64,000 nucleotides of DNA from contig CAVWAP010000001.1 in assembly GCA_963753055.1 (NCBI GenBank), positions 744,001 to 808,000 of the forward strand, in the 5' to 3' direction. This document shows, piece by piece, positions 8,514 to 17,348 of this stretch (the first letter of the stretch is position 1; every line of letters begins with the position of its first letter). Under the pieces are notes generated by a model. It saw only the letters and a list, made by a program, of their open reading frames with translations, did not search any database and was not told the DNA's origin. The position numbers and the translations under genes were made by a program. This DNA is from JAUWGC01 sp963753055 (GTDB lineage Bacteria; Bacteroidota; Bacteroidia; Bacteroidales; B18-G4).

Positions 8514-11500
8514 ATGCCTGATTTCACCCATTTACATGTGCATACACAGTTTTCTATCCTCGATGGGGCTTCTAAGATAAGCTCATTGATCGAGACAGCC
8601 AAGGACTTTGGGATGGATGCACTGGCTGTGACCGATCATGGTAATCTTTTTGGCGCTTTGAAATTCTTCATGGAGGCCAAAAAGCAGGGTATCAAGCCCA
8701 TTATTGGATGTGAAGTTTATGTGGCCACTGAAGGAAGGGAGAGCAGGGACAAGAGGCTGGGCCGCAGCAGCAATCACCTGATCCTCCTGGCCAAAAACCT
8801 GGAAGGCTATCAGAACCTTTCCAGGCTGAGCTCCCTGGGTTATATCGAAGGATTCTATTATGTGCCCAGGATTGATAAGGAATTGCTCAGGAAATATTCC
8901 AAAGGAATTATAGCATCTTCAGCTTGTTTGGGCGGAGAGCTTCCCAGCACCATCATGAATCATGGTGAGGAAAAGGCAGGGGCAGTTATTGAAGAGTTCA
9001 TTGACATTTTTGGAGATGATTACTACCTGGAGTTGATGAACCACGGCTTACCTGAGCAGAAATCTGTAAATGAAGCCCTGGTGCGCCTGGCAAAAAAATA
9101 TAATCGTAAACTGATTGCTACCAATGATGTACACTTCGTAAAGAAGGATGATTATGAAGCACATAAGATACTGATCTGCCTGAATACAGGTAAAGAAATA
9201 GATGATGAGTCAGGTCTGCATTATACCGGCGAGGAATATTTGAAATCTCCGGATGAGATGGCAGAGTTGTTTAAGGAACATCCCGAAGCGCTGGCCAACA
9301 CGAGGGAGATTGTTGATAAGATTGAAGTATATGATATCACCTCCAATAAGATTTACCTACCTGTCTTCCCATTGCCCGAGGGATTCAGTTCAGAAGATGA
9401 ATACCTTCGCCACCTGACCTACAAGGGTGCAGAGGACCTGTATCCAAAAGTAACAGATGATATCAGGGAGCGACTTGATTTTGAGTTGAATGTAATCAGT
9501 GAGATGGGCTTCCCGGGATACTTCCTCATTGTTCAGGATTTCATTGCAGCTGCCAGGAAAATGGGAGTCCTTGTTGGCCCTGGCAGAGGCTCAGCAGCAG
9601 GTTCTGCAGTTGCATATTGTACAGGGATCACAAATATCGATCCCATCAAGTACAATCTCCTGTTTGAGCGCTTCCTTAACCCTGAACGTATTACAATGCC
9701 TGATATCGACATTGATTTTGACGATGAAGGAAGGGATAAGGTGCTTTCATATGTTGAGCACAAGTATGGATACAACCGTGTTGCACAGATCATAACATTC
9801 GGCACCATGGCTGCCAGGCTGGCTATCCGTGATGTGGCACGAGTACTTCGCTTACCGCTCCCGGATGCAGATAAGCTGGCTAAGCTCGTTCCTGAAAGGC
9901 CTGGCATAACTCTGGACAGAGCCTATAAAGAGGTCAAGGAACTGTCAGATATCAGGAAGAACGGTGTTGAGCTGGAAAAGAAGACATTAACTTTTGCAGA
10001 AACTCTTGAAGGATCTGCCAGGCACACAGGCTTGCACGCCTGCGGTGTGATCATTGGTCCGGACGACCTGATAGATCACCTGCCATTATCGATCTCCAAG
10101 GATTCTGATATGATGGTAACCCAGTATGAAGGCAAGCTGGTAGAGTCTGTTGGTATGCTTAAGATGGATTTCCTGGGACTGAAGACACTTTCCATCATGA
10201 AGGATGCTATTGTGAATATTGAAAAACGCCATGGAACAAAAATCGATATTGACACGATTCCGCTTGATGATGCCAAAACATTCGAGCTGTACCAGCGTGG
10301 TGACACCATTGGCACATTCCAGTTTGAATCGGATGGTATGCGCAATTACCTGAAAGATCTGAAACCTACCAATATTGAGGACCTCATTGCCATGAATGCA
10401 CTGTACCGTCCGGGTCCTATGAATTATATTCCGATTTATATCAACCGGAAGCATGGCAGGGACAAAGTAGAATACCCGCATAAATTGATCGAGGATATCC
10501 TGCGGCCTACTTTTGGCATCATGGTTTACCAGGAGCAAATCATGCAGACCGCTCAGATCATGGCTGGCTTCTCTCTTGGACGGGCGGATATTTTACGCAG
10601 GGCCATGGGTAAGAAAAACATGGACATCATGGCTGCGCAAAAAGTGGAGTTTGTGAAAGGGGCGGCAGAAAGAGACATTCCTAAAGAAAAAGCCGAGGAG
10701 GTCTTTTCCATAATGGAGCGCTTTGCTGAATATGGGTTTAACCGCTCGCACTCGGCGGCATATTCTGTTATCGCTTATCAGACTGCTTATCTCAAGGCTC
10801 ATTATCCTGCTGAGTACATGGCCGCCGTGCTTACGCATAATATCAATGATATAAAGAAGATCACTTTCTTTATTGATGAATGCAAACGTCATGAGATTGA
10901 TGTGCTCGGACCGGACATCAATGAAAGTAGCCTTGATTTCATTGTTAATAAAGATGGGCAGATAAGGTTTGGACTGGGTGCTATCAAGAATGTTGGGGAG
11001 AATGCTGTGAATGCAATTATTGAGGAAAGGGAAGAGAATGGCCAGTTCAATGATGTTTTTGATTTTACGAAAAGGATCAACCTGAAATCAGTTAATAAGC
11101 GATGCATGGAATCGCTCGCCATGGCTGGTGCTTTTGATAATTTTGAGAATACACACAGGTCCCAGTACTTCTTCAGGGAAAATACCGATGACAGCATCTT
11201 CCTGGAAAAGGTCATAAAATTCGCCAATAGTTATCAGGACAGGATCAATACTTCCCAGGTGTCATTGTTTGGAGAGGACTCAAATATCACTGTACCTGAT
11301 CCGGAAATGCCTGCGTGTGAGCCATGGACAAAATTGCAGCAGCTCAAGAATGAAAAAGAAGTTACCGGCTTTTACATGTCGGGGCACCCTCTGGATGATT
11401 ATAAGATTGAGATGGAGAACTTCTGTAACGTATCGCTGAAAGACCTCAATGAAGACCTGAAAAGCTTCATGCAAAAGAACGTCACTTTTGCAGGTATCGT

Positions 11501-11975
11501 TACAGAGACATTGCACAGGACTACAAAGAATGGCAAGCCCTTTGGTACATTCATCCTGGAGGATTTTACCGATTCAAAGCAGTTCATGATCTTTTCAGAA
11601 GAGTATTTGAAGATGAAACACTTCCTGATACCGGGGTCTTATGTGTTGATAAAGGCACGTGTTGGTTATCGATTTAATTCGGAAGATCAGGTGGAGGTTA
11701 AGATCATGGGTATGAACCTGCTGGCCGAGACTATCGACCGTTTTGCCAACAGCATTACCCTGAAGCTCACCAATGAAGAGGTTGATGAAGGGATTATTCA
11801 AAAGGTTCTGAAGCTGGTCAAGGCCCATCCGGGAAAATGCCAGGTGAAATTCAGGATCAGCGATCCGGAGGATAACACATCCCTGGAGCTGAAGGCAAGA
11901 AATAACAGGGTGAATGCCTCGGAGTTTGTAAGGGCGCTCAAGAGCGAGCTGGATATTGAGTTTATAATGACATAA
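8514..11975 (+). CDS. dnaE: DNA polymerase III subunit alpha
   Basis: The replicative polymerase catalytic subunit, 1153 residues, normal for the DnaE1 type. An N-terminal PHP domain starts at once with HLHVHTQFSILDGASKI. The polymerase core has GPGRGSAAGSAVAYC and the catalytic acidic cluster PDIDIDFDDEGR (Asp399 and Asp401 match the catalytic pair of E. coli DnaE). It is followed by the helix-hairpin-helix segment (YRPGPMNYIPIYINRK, AEYGFNRSHSAAYS) and an OB fold near residues 985-1080 (VTFAGIVTETLHRTTKNGKP). Start and length agree with the family. It is followed by trxA, which has its own promoter-like box. Confidence 0.97.
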   Translation: MPDFTHLHVHTQFSILDGASKISSLIETAKDFGMDALAVTDHGNLFGALKFFMEAKKQGIKPIIGCEVYVATEGRESRDKRLGRSSNHLILLAKNLEGYQNLSRLSSLGYIEGFYYVPRIDKELLRKYSKGIIASSACLGGELPSTIMNHGEEKAGAVIEEFIDIFGDDYYLELMNHGLPEQKSVNEALVRLAKKYNRKLIATNDVHFVKKDDYEAHKILICLNTGKEIDDESGLHYTGEEYLKSPDEMAELFKEHPEALANTREIVDKIEVYDITSNKIYLPVFPLPEGFSSEDEYLRHLTYKGAEDLYPKVTDDIRERLDFELNVISEMGFPGYFLIVQDFIAAARKMGVLVGPGRGSAAGSAVAYCTGITNIDPIKYNLLFERFLNPERITMPDIDIDFDDEGRDKVLSYVEHKYGYNRVAQIITFGTMAARLAIRDVARVLRLPLPDADKLAKLVPERPGITLDRAYKEVKELSDIRKNGVELEKKTLTFAETLEGSARHTGLHACGVIIGPDDLIDHLPLSISKDSDMMVTQYEGKLVESVGMLKMDFLGLKTLSIMKDAIVNIEKRHGTKIDIDTIPLDDAKTFELYQRGDTIGTFQFESDGMRNYLKDLKPTNIEDLIAMNALYRPGPMNYIPIYINRKHGRDKVEYPHKLIEDILRPTFGIMVYQEQIMQTAQIMAGFSLGRADILRRAMGKKNMDIMAAQKVEFVKGAAERDIPKEKAEEVFSIMERFAEYGFNRSHSAAYSVIAYQTAYLKAHYPAEYMAAVLTHNINDIKKITFFIDECKRHEIDVLGPDINESSLDFIVNKDGQIRFGLGAIKNVGENAVNAIIEEREENGQFNDVFDFTKRINLKSVNKRCMESLAMAGAFDNFENTHRSQYFFRENTDDSIFLEKVIKFANSYQDRINTSQVSLFGEDSNITVPDPEMPACEPWTKLQQLKNEKEVTGFYMSGHPLDDYKIEMENFCNVSLKDLNEDLKSFMQKNVTFAGIVTETLHRTTKNGKPFGTFILEDFTDSKQFMIFSEEYLKMKHFLIPGSYVLIKARVGYRFNSEDQVEVKIMGMNLLAETIDRFANSITLKLTNEEVDEGIIQKVLKLVKAHPGKCQVKFRISDPEDNTSLELKARNNRVNASEFVRALKSELDIEFIMT

Positions 11976-12017
11976 TCCCAAAATGGGAAAAATCCATTCA
12001 GGGACAAAATAAAATTA

Positions 12018-12025
12018 TATCTTTG
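12018..12025 (+). promoter_or_regulatory. Putative trxA promoter -7 box
   Basis: TATCTTTG matches TAnnTTTG and lies 36 bp before the trxA ATG at 12062, in the short gap after dnaE, suggesting independent transcription of trxA. Confidence 0.45.
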
Positions 12026-12061
12026 GGGTTCTATTTGTCGAACACAATAAAACGAATTATT

Positions 12062-12379
12062 ATGGCAGTTGAAATTACCGATTCAAATTTTGAGGAACAA
12101 GTACTCAAATCAGATAAACCAGTGATCATTGACTTTTGGGCAGAATGGTGTGGTCCTTGCCGTATGGTAGGTCCGATCGTTCAGGAGATAGGTGTTGAAT
12201 ATGCTGAAAAAGCAGTAGTGGGTAAAGTTAATGTAGATGAGAATCCTGGTGTTACATCCAAATTTGGCATTCGTAACATTCCAACTATCTTGTTCTTCAA
12301 GAACGGTGAGGTAGTGGATAAACAAGTTGGGGCAGTACCCAAACAGGTCCTGGCGGGCAAACTTGAGGCCATACTTTAA
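12062..12379 (+). CDS. trxA: Thioredoxin
   Basis: A 105-residue cytosolic thioredoxin with the WCGPC active site (Cys30 and Cys33) in DFWAEWCGPCRMVGP, the cis-proline loop NIPTILFFKNGE and the terminal helix. It reduces protein disulfides using thioredoxin reductase, which is not in this window. The ATG at 12062 gives the usual N-terminus (MAVEITDSNF); an upstream TTG would add a non-conserved extension. A terminator follows at 12392. Confidence 0.96.
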   Translation: MAVEITDSNFEEQVLKSDKPVIIDFWAEWCGPCRMVGPIVQEIGVEYAEKAVVGKVNVDENPGVTSKFGIRNIPTILFFKNGEVVDKQVGAVPKQVLAGKLEAIL

Positions 12380-12391
12380 GAAATAAAACTG

Positions 12392-12417
12392 GGGGATCAC
12401 AAAATGGTCCCCTTTTT
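12392..12417 (+). terminator. Intrinsic terminator after trxA
   Basis: GGGGATC at 12392-12398 pairs with GGTCCCC at 12406-12412 (one G-U pair), loop ACAAAAT, then TTTTT. It ends 14 bp before the TTG start of the DUF58 gene. Confidence 0.8.
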
Positions 12418-12430
12418 AATATAATCGACT

Positions 12431-13363
12431 TTGAGTTCAATAGACATTAACCGGCTACAGCAGTTTGGCTCCCTGGAGTTCATCGCCAAACAGGTGGTGG
12501 AAGGCTTTATCACCGGCCTTCACAAGAGCCCTTTCCATGGCTTTTCAGTCGAGTTTGCGGAACACAGGTTATACAACCAGGGGGAGTCCATTAAGCATAT
12601 CGACTGGAAGCTTTATGGCAGGACTGATAAGATGTTTGTGAAAAGGTATGAAGAAGAAACCAACCTGCGCTGCCAGATCATCATCGATAATTCTTCTTCC
12701 ATGTATTTCCCTGTGAAGGATAATCCTTCCATTGACAATCCTAACAAGATCACTTTTTCAATTTATGCTGCTGCTGCCATTATCCAACTGCTAAAAAAGC
12801 AAAGAGATGCATTTGGGCTGAGCATATTCTCCGATGATATCGAGATCACGACCAGGGCCAGGTCAACCAGTGTTCATACAAAGTACATCTACACTGAACT
12901 GGAAAAGATGCTGCAGCCAATTTCAGTGAATACACATCGGAAAACTTTTGCAACACAGGCCCTTCATCAGATTGCCGACCTGGTCCATAAGCGCTCCCTG
13001 GTGGTAATTTTTAGCGATATGTTCGACTCTCAGGGTGACCCTGAAGCCATCTTTTCTGCTTTGCAACATCTGCGGCATAACAAGCACGAAGTTGTTCTCT
13101 TCCATGTCACCGATAAGGAAAAGGAGATTGACTTTGCATATGATAACCGCCCGTACCGATTTATCGATATGGAGAGCGGAAATGAATTAAAAGTCAATCC
13201 GCATGAAGTCAGGAAGAACTATGTTGATGCGGTTAAGAGCTTTAAGAAAGAACTGGAACTACGTTGTGGTGATTATCGCATTGATTTTATAGAAGCTGAT
13301 ATCAACCAGGGGTTTGAACAGGTACTCCTGCCTTACCTGTTGAAAAGAGAAAAAATGTACTAA
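12431..13363 (+). CDS. DUF58 domain-containing protein
   Basis: A 310-residue DUF58 protein, a von Willebrand A-like family often encoded with MoxR ATPases. It has the diagnostic DUF58 block YNQGESIKHIDWKLYGRT followed by the VWA-like strand IIIDNSSSMYF. No ATG is available near the conserved N-terminus: the start appears to be TTG at 12431, preceded by an in-frame stop 9 bp upstream. No MoxR or BatA-type gene lies next to it. The gene follows the trxA terminator almost directly and converges on the HhH barrel gene, with which it overlaps by 4 bp. Confidence 0.85.
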   Translation: MSSIDINRLQQFGSLEFIAKQVVEGFITGLHKSPFHGFSVEFAEHRLYNQGESIKHIDWKLYGRTDKMFVKRYEEETNLRCQIIIDNSSSMYFPVKDNPSIDNPNKITFSIYAAAAIIQLLKKQRDAFGLSIFSDDIEITTRARSTSVHTKYIYTELEKMLQPISVNTHRKTFATQALHQIADLVHKRSLVVIFSDMFDSQGDPEAIFSALQHLRHNKHEVVLFHVTDKEKEIDFAYDNRPYRFIDMESGNELKVNPHEVRKNYVDAVKSFKKELELRCGDYRIDFIEADINQGFEQVLLPYLLKREKMY

Positions 13364-15441
13364 ATCTTGATCCTTACCTGGATTCTTACTTCCGACTTTG
13401 TCCTCCCCCGGATCTCATCCAATCCTGTCCCGATAATATTCCTGTCAAAGTAATAGGTTTGCGCAAAACGCAACCATAGATCCAAAAACCTTGTAAATTG
13501 TAAATTGTAAATCATATATATCCTTGTTCCCTGCCCATAATATGAAGGTACGGAACTGGCATAAAGTACATCATTCTCATAAGCATAAACCCTTGTTCCA
13601 TAATCATCAGTATCGAACAAGGCCAGCCTGGCAATCAATTGATAGGGCTTTGCAGGTGGCTTGTAAATGAAATCCTGGTAGATCAGAATCCCTGTTTGAT
13701 TCCCGGGGTTGACTGTATTCCATTCAATCCTGTTTCTTAGCTGCAATGACAAGGAAACCTGGTAAGCAATATGAAACCTGATGATGTGCCTGGTCCTGTC
13801 AATCAAAGGATCGATAAAGGCAATCAGGTCGGGATGGTTTTGTTGTTTTGTCTCTGTCCGGTATCTCAGGTAGAGCCCGACTGAGCGGGACAAGATATAA
13901 TTCATCTGCATCAACATATCATATCCTGAAGAGGGGGCATCTACCTGGTATCGCACCCAGGGGAAACGGTACAGATCGGCATATGCTTTCAATGTGATAT
14001 TAGGTAGCGGGTTGACAGATATTCCCATATAAATCCCGGTTTCATTTTGTATTGATCCGCCTTCTGAAAAGCCATGGCCATAGAGGTTGGTATGATCGAC
14101 AGGATAGTGCCTGTAAATCATGGCAACTGATACTTTTGGGTGTAACATACTGACCAATCCTGTTAACATGGCAATGGACCGTTTGTCATTTGAAGTAAAT
14201 TCCCCGAAAAGGTTGGTGTTTTTAAACAGAAGTATATCAAAATCAAATCCCACATTGATAAATTTATTGCCATGGGCCCTGAAACGGTTATATATCTGAT
14301 CCGGTTTTTCCATGATTGCATCGAAATGGGTCAGGTGGCCTGTCAGGCCAATCTTAAAATGATCATGATGGTAGTGGATCCTGCCTCCATAATTAATTAT
14401 ATTTAGCGTTTGCTTATCCTGTATCTCACTTAAGGTCCTGTGGTATCCTGATTCCTGCAGAGAGCTGATATATTTTGCATTACCAGGTGTGTCCTGCGTC
14501 TCTTCAATAACATTGGCATCAGCTTTATGATTGGAATAGAAACAAACTATGCCTACCCGGCCAAACTGCAACCAGGCTGCCCCGCCACGCATATAGCTAT
14601 TCTCATTGGCTGAGGTATTGGGCCGGATCATTGACGCATACCTCTTGATATTGGTTACATCAGCCGACTTCCCATACGACATTCCGCTCCACATTGTGAG
14701 CCCCTGCCCAAACTGCAAATGAAAATCACCCACGACAATCTTCTTGATAAATCGAATGTCCTGGGCATAGGTATATGCAGAGAAAAAGTCAAAGCCGATG
14801 GGTAGCTCTGTTTTGATCGCATCAGCAATTGTATCTGGCAGAAGCTTAGGAAAGAAGGCTTCCCCGGCATCTTTGTCCAGGGTAAAGCCTATCCTGAACT
14901 GATTGTTCCAGGCAAGTGTGCTTCTCACATAAACCCTGTCGGGTGGCCCAATATACCTGTCATTTGGTTTGTCCTGCCAGGTTTCCAGTGGAATTTCCTG
15001 ATAACCTTTTTGCTGTTCAAGCACCCTGGAATACCTGCCAAAAAGTTGATATCGGAAACGGCGTCGCTTTGCCTGCACAGCAACTTCATCGGTAGCATTC
15101 TGGATTGTGATAAATGGCTGTAAGGATTGGATTTTTCCCTTGTTAAAACCTTCAACTGCGAGCATTTCATATGCTGTAAGCAGGGAGCCATATTTTTCCC
15201 TGTATTCCATAAGATTTTGAACTGCAATGGGGTCCAGGATTTGCAGGCTTTGAATTTCTTCGGCTGTTGCCTGGTTAATATTTAATGGATTCTCCCTGTA
15301 GTACTCCAGAATATCTGTCAGATCAGCAAAGTCAAGCTCCCTTTCAGTTCCTTCTGCAATAAATTCAATCCTGTCTTCCTGGGAATAGTGCTTGATGGTC
15401 AACAGCATAAAAACCATCATGATTATCATTCTGGGTTTCAT
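13360..15441 (-). CDS. Helix-hairpin-helix outer-membrane barrel protein
   Basis: About 693 residues: signal peptide (MIIMMVFMLLTIKHYS), a ComEA-like helix-hairpin-helix region at about residues 45-105 (NINQATAEEI, LLTAYEMLAVEGF), then a long C-terminal part of amphipathic strands ending in a charged strand (SEVRIQVRIKI). This two-part design is widespread in Bacteroidota and is of unknown function; a periplasmic HhH domain joined to a barrel hints at DNA or protein handling at the surface, but that is inference. I chose the ATG at 15441, 2 bp after the stop of the upstream PorV-like gene, over a TTG at 15447; the two genes form an operon. Confidence 0.8.
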   Translation of the reverse strand: MKPRMIIMMVFMLLTIKHYSQEDRIEFIAEGTERELDFADLTDILEYYRENPLNINQATAEEIQSLQILDPIAVQNLMEYREKYGSLLTAYEMLAVEGFNKGKIQSLQPFITIQNATDEVAVQAKRRRFRYQLFGRYSRVLEQQKGYQEIPLETWQDKPNDRYIGPPDRVYVRSTLAWNNQFRIGFTLDKDAGEAFFPKLLPDTIADAIKTELPIGFDFFSAYTYAQDIRFIKKIVVGDFHLQFGQGLTMWSGMSYGKSADVTNIKRYASMIRPNTSANENSYMRGGAAWLQFGRVGIVCFYSNHKADANVIEETQDTPGNAKYISSLQESGYHRTLSEIQDKQTLNIINYGGRIHYHHDHFKIGLTGHLTHFDAIMEKPDQIYNRFRAHGNKFINVGFDFDILLFKNTNLFGEFTSNDKRSIAMLTGLVSMLHPKVSVAMIYRHYPVDHTNLYGHGFSEGGSIQNETGIYMGISVNPLPNITLKAYADLYRFPWVRYQVDAPSSGYDMLMQMNYILSRSVGLYLRYRTETKQQNHPDLIAFIDPLIDRTRHIIRFHIAYQVSLSLQLRNRIEWNTVNPGNQTGILIYQDFIYKPPAKPYQLIARLALFDTDDYGTRVYAYENDVLYASSVPSYYGQGTRIYMIYNLQFTRFLDLWLRFAQTYYFDRNIIGTGLDEIRGRTKSEVRIQVRIKI
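13491..13511. repeat. Heptamer triplet (TTGTAAA)3 inside a coding region
   Basis: Three exact 7-bp units within the 3' end of the HhH barrel gene. Twenty-one bp keeps the reading frame. It shares the 7-bp period of the intergenic arrays elsewhere in the window. Confidence 0.85.
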
Positions 15442-15443
15442 GG

Positions 15444-16277
15444 TCAATGCTTTTTTAGGATAGAATAATGAATTGATAGCTGAGGTGAAAAGCCCAGGAA
15501 TCTATGATAAGCACTTGCAATATCAATTATGATATTCCCGAGCTTGTACCCGAAACCAAATGCAAACTGAAAGGGGGACGTCATGATACCTGCCCTGAGA
15601 AAGATTTTCTCATTGACAGTGTATTCTATCCCCGTTTTAAACCTGGGTTTCCTGCTTGTGATCTTTTCACATTCAAGGCTGAGAATGATTTCTCCACTGA
15701 TTTGGTGAGACATCCCCAGTGCAATCCTGGATGGTAGCCGTTCTTCATCGGTGGAGGGTATTTTAACCGCGAAGGGATTGCTGGTATGAAACGCAAATGT
15801 CAATCCTGGTTTCGCCTGGTATATTAACCCCAAATCAAATCCAACAAAGTTTTTATCCGCATAATCACCAGCATAGGTAATCCGCATGTAATTCAGCTTC
15901 AGGCCAACTGAGAACCCGGTTCCGAATGACCTTGCATAAGCCAGTCCAATGACATTTTCCCTGTAGACACTGATTCCGAAATCATCGATTGTCAGACCTA
16001 TTACCCCGGCTTTCCTTAATGGGATTGCCAGGCAAAGGCTCCCCCGGTTTAGTTCATTGACCAGGAAATGATTATGCACACTAATCCCGAAAGCTATCCC
16101 TTTCAGGAACACCAGACCCGCCTGGTTATTGTAAATCGACCAGAAATCCCTGAGCCCGATGGAGGCATTACCCATTCCCGCTGATCTGGCCCCCCTGTTT
16201 TGCTGATCAAAAGCGGCAAAAGTCCAAAATTGGCATATACAGATGCCAATTAAGATTGTAATTCTTAATTTTATCAT
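15444..16277 (-). CDS. PorV/PorQ-like outer-membrane protein
   Basis: A 277-residue barrel with a signal peptide (ITILIGICICQFWTFA) and the start GARSAGMGNASIGLRDFWSIYNNQAGL, typical of the PorV/PorQ and UPF0164 group of FadL-related barrels (longer motif at residues 29-55). The rest alternates in strand pattern. In gliding and type IX secretion species such proteins serve as secretion shuttles, but no other T9SS gene is present here, so this role is only a possibility. It is the first gene of a two-gene operon with the HhH barrel protein. Confidence 0.75.
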   Translation of the reverse strand: MIKLRITILIGICICQFWTFAAFDQQNRGARSAGMGNASIGLRDFWSIYNNQAGLVFLKGIAFGISVHNHFLVNELNRGSLCLAIPLRKAGVIGLTIDDFGISVYRENVIGLAYARSFGTGFSVGLKLNYMRITYAGDYADKNFVGFDLGLIYQAKPGLTFAFHTSNPFAVKIPSTDEERLPSRIALGMSHQISGEIILSLECEKITSRKPRFKTGIEYTVNEKIFLRAGIMTSPFQFAFGFGYKLGNIIIDIASAYHRFLGFSPQLSIHYSILKKH

Positions 16278-16355
16278 CGCTTGAACAAAATCTGTTATAT
16301 TGAGTTATTTAGTACATGAGCCAGTGTAGAATAAGAACCCTTTAATTGTTAATAC

Positions 16356-17021
16356 ATGGAATTGAAAAATGTCCTCAATTTTTTAAAAGAATTAAGCAGA
16401 AATAACAACAAGGAATGGTTTCACGCCAACAAACCGGTTTACCAGGCTGCCCTGGCCGATTTCACTACCTTCACCGATGCATTGATTAGTAAGGTTGCCG
16501 GCTTCGACAAGGATATCGCCTCTTTAAGCGCTAAGGAATGTATTTTCAGGATATACAGGGATGTCCGGTTTTCACCGGATAAAACACCCTACAAGACAAA
16601 TTTTGGTGCTGCATTCATGAAAGGAGGGAAGAAGAGTCCGTTCGCAGCCTATTATGTGCACCTTGAACCAGGAAAATCATTCTGCGGAGGGGGGGTCTGG
16701 ATGCCCCCCGGTGATGTATTAAAGGCTATCAGACAGGAATTATATTATCACAGTGATGAGTTTATTAAGATCATTGAAAATAAAAATTTCAAAGACATAT
16801 TCGGGGAGCTGGGGGGTGATAAATTGCAACGTCCTCCTGTCGGATTTCCGAAGGAATTCCCGCAGGTAGAGCTGTTGAAGTTTAAAAGCTACGTGGTTGG
16901 AAATAACATGCCGGACAGCACTGTATTATCCAATGAATTCCTGGATGAAGTGAGTAGCAAGTTCAAAACAATGAACCCTTTCATCCAGTTCCTGAACCGT
17001 GCTGTTTCAAATAAGTCGTAG
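16356..17021 (+). CDS. DUF2461 domain-containing protein
   Basis: A 221-residue cytosolic protein of the DUF2461 family. Its markers are visible in order: LSRNNNKEWFHANKP at residues 13-27, ECIFRIYRDVRFSPDKTPYK and the central YYVHLEPGKSFCGGGVWMPP (positions about 93-112). The function of the family is unknown. The gene is divergent from the PorV-like gene, 78 bp away, and followed by a long AT-rich gap. Confidence 0.85.
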   Translation: MELKNVLNFLKELSRNNNKEWFHANKPVYQAALADFTTFTDALISKVAGFDKDIASLSAKECIFRIYRDVRFSPDKTPYKTNFGAAFMKGGKKSPFAAYYVHLEPGKSFCGGGVWMPPGDVLKAIRQELYYHSDEFIKIIENKNFKDIFGELGGDKLQRPPVGFPKEFPQVELLKFKSYVVGNNMPDSTVLSNEFLDEVSSKFKTMNPFIQFLNRAVSNKS

Positions 17022-17347
17022 GGGAGATGCCGTTACCTGATTAAATGTAACCGTTAACTGATTAGTGCTTTACTTTGATATATTGTACGTATATTTTTGT
17101 TGGTGTAGATTGGTTAATTAATATTGTGTTAATCCAGATTACTTAATGCTCTTGAAGGCGCACTTTTTTTCATAATTCTAGGTTTTTTTCATAATAATTG
17201 TGCTATTGCTTTTTTTCGTGACTATGCCCTTCAAGGGCATTTTTATGTCTACCTGTGACCCCTGCCTTCGCCTTTGCTTCGCTGAAGCTTCGCGAAAGCG
17301 AAGAGGGGCAGGCCTGAAGCCTGTAACCTGTAACCTGTAACTTGTAA
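17022..17347. other. Intergenic region with terminator and repeats
   Basis: A 326-bp gap without a convincing gene. It contains repeated TTTTTTTCATAAT words near 17164-17196, the terminator at 17224, a stem-loop CTTCGC-GAAA-GCGAAG (GNRA-type loop) near 17288-17303 enclosed by a weaker CCTGCC/GGCAGG pairing, and a heptamer array that runs into the gyrB stop codon. Confidence 0.7.
17224..17246 (+). terminator. Putative intrinsic terminator
   Basis: ATGCCC/GGGCAT stem (17224-17229 and 17235-17240), loop TTCAA, followed by TTTTTAT. The orientation fits the plus-strand DUF2461 gene, although it lies 200 bp downstream of it. Confidence 0.6.
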
Positions 17348-17348
17348 C
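17314..17348. repeat. Heptamer tandem array (CTGTAAC)n at the gyrB stop codon
   Basis: Units CTGAAGC, CTGTAAC three times, then TTGTAAC. Its last base is the last base of the gyrB TAG stop codon. Confidence 0.9.
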
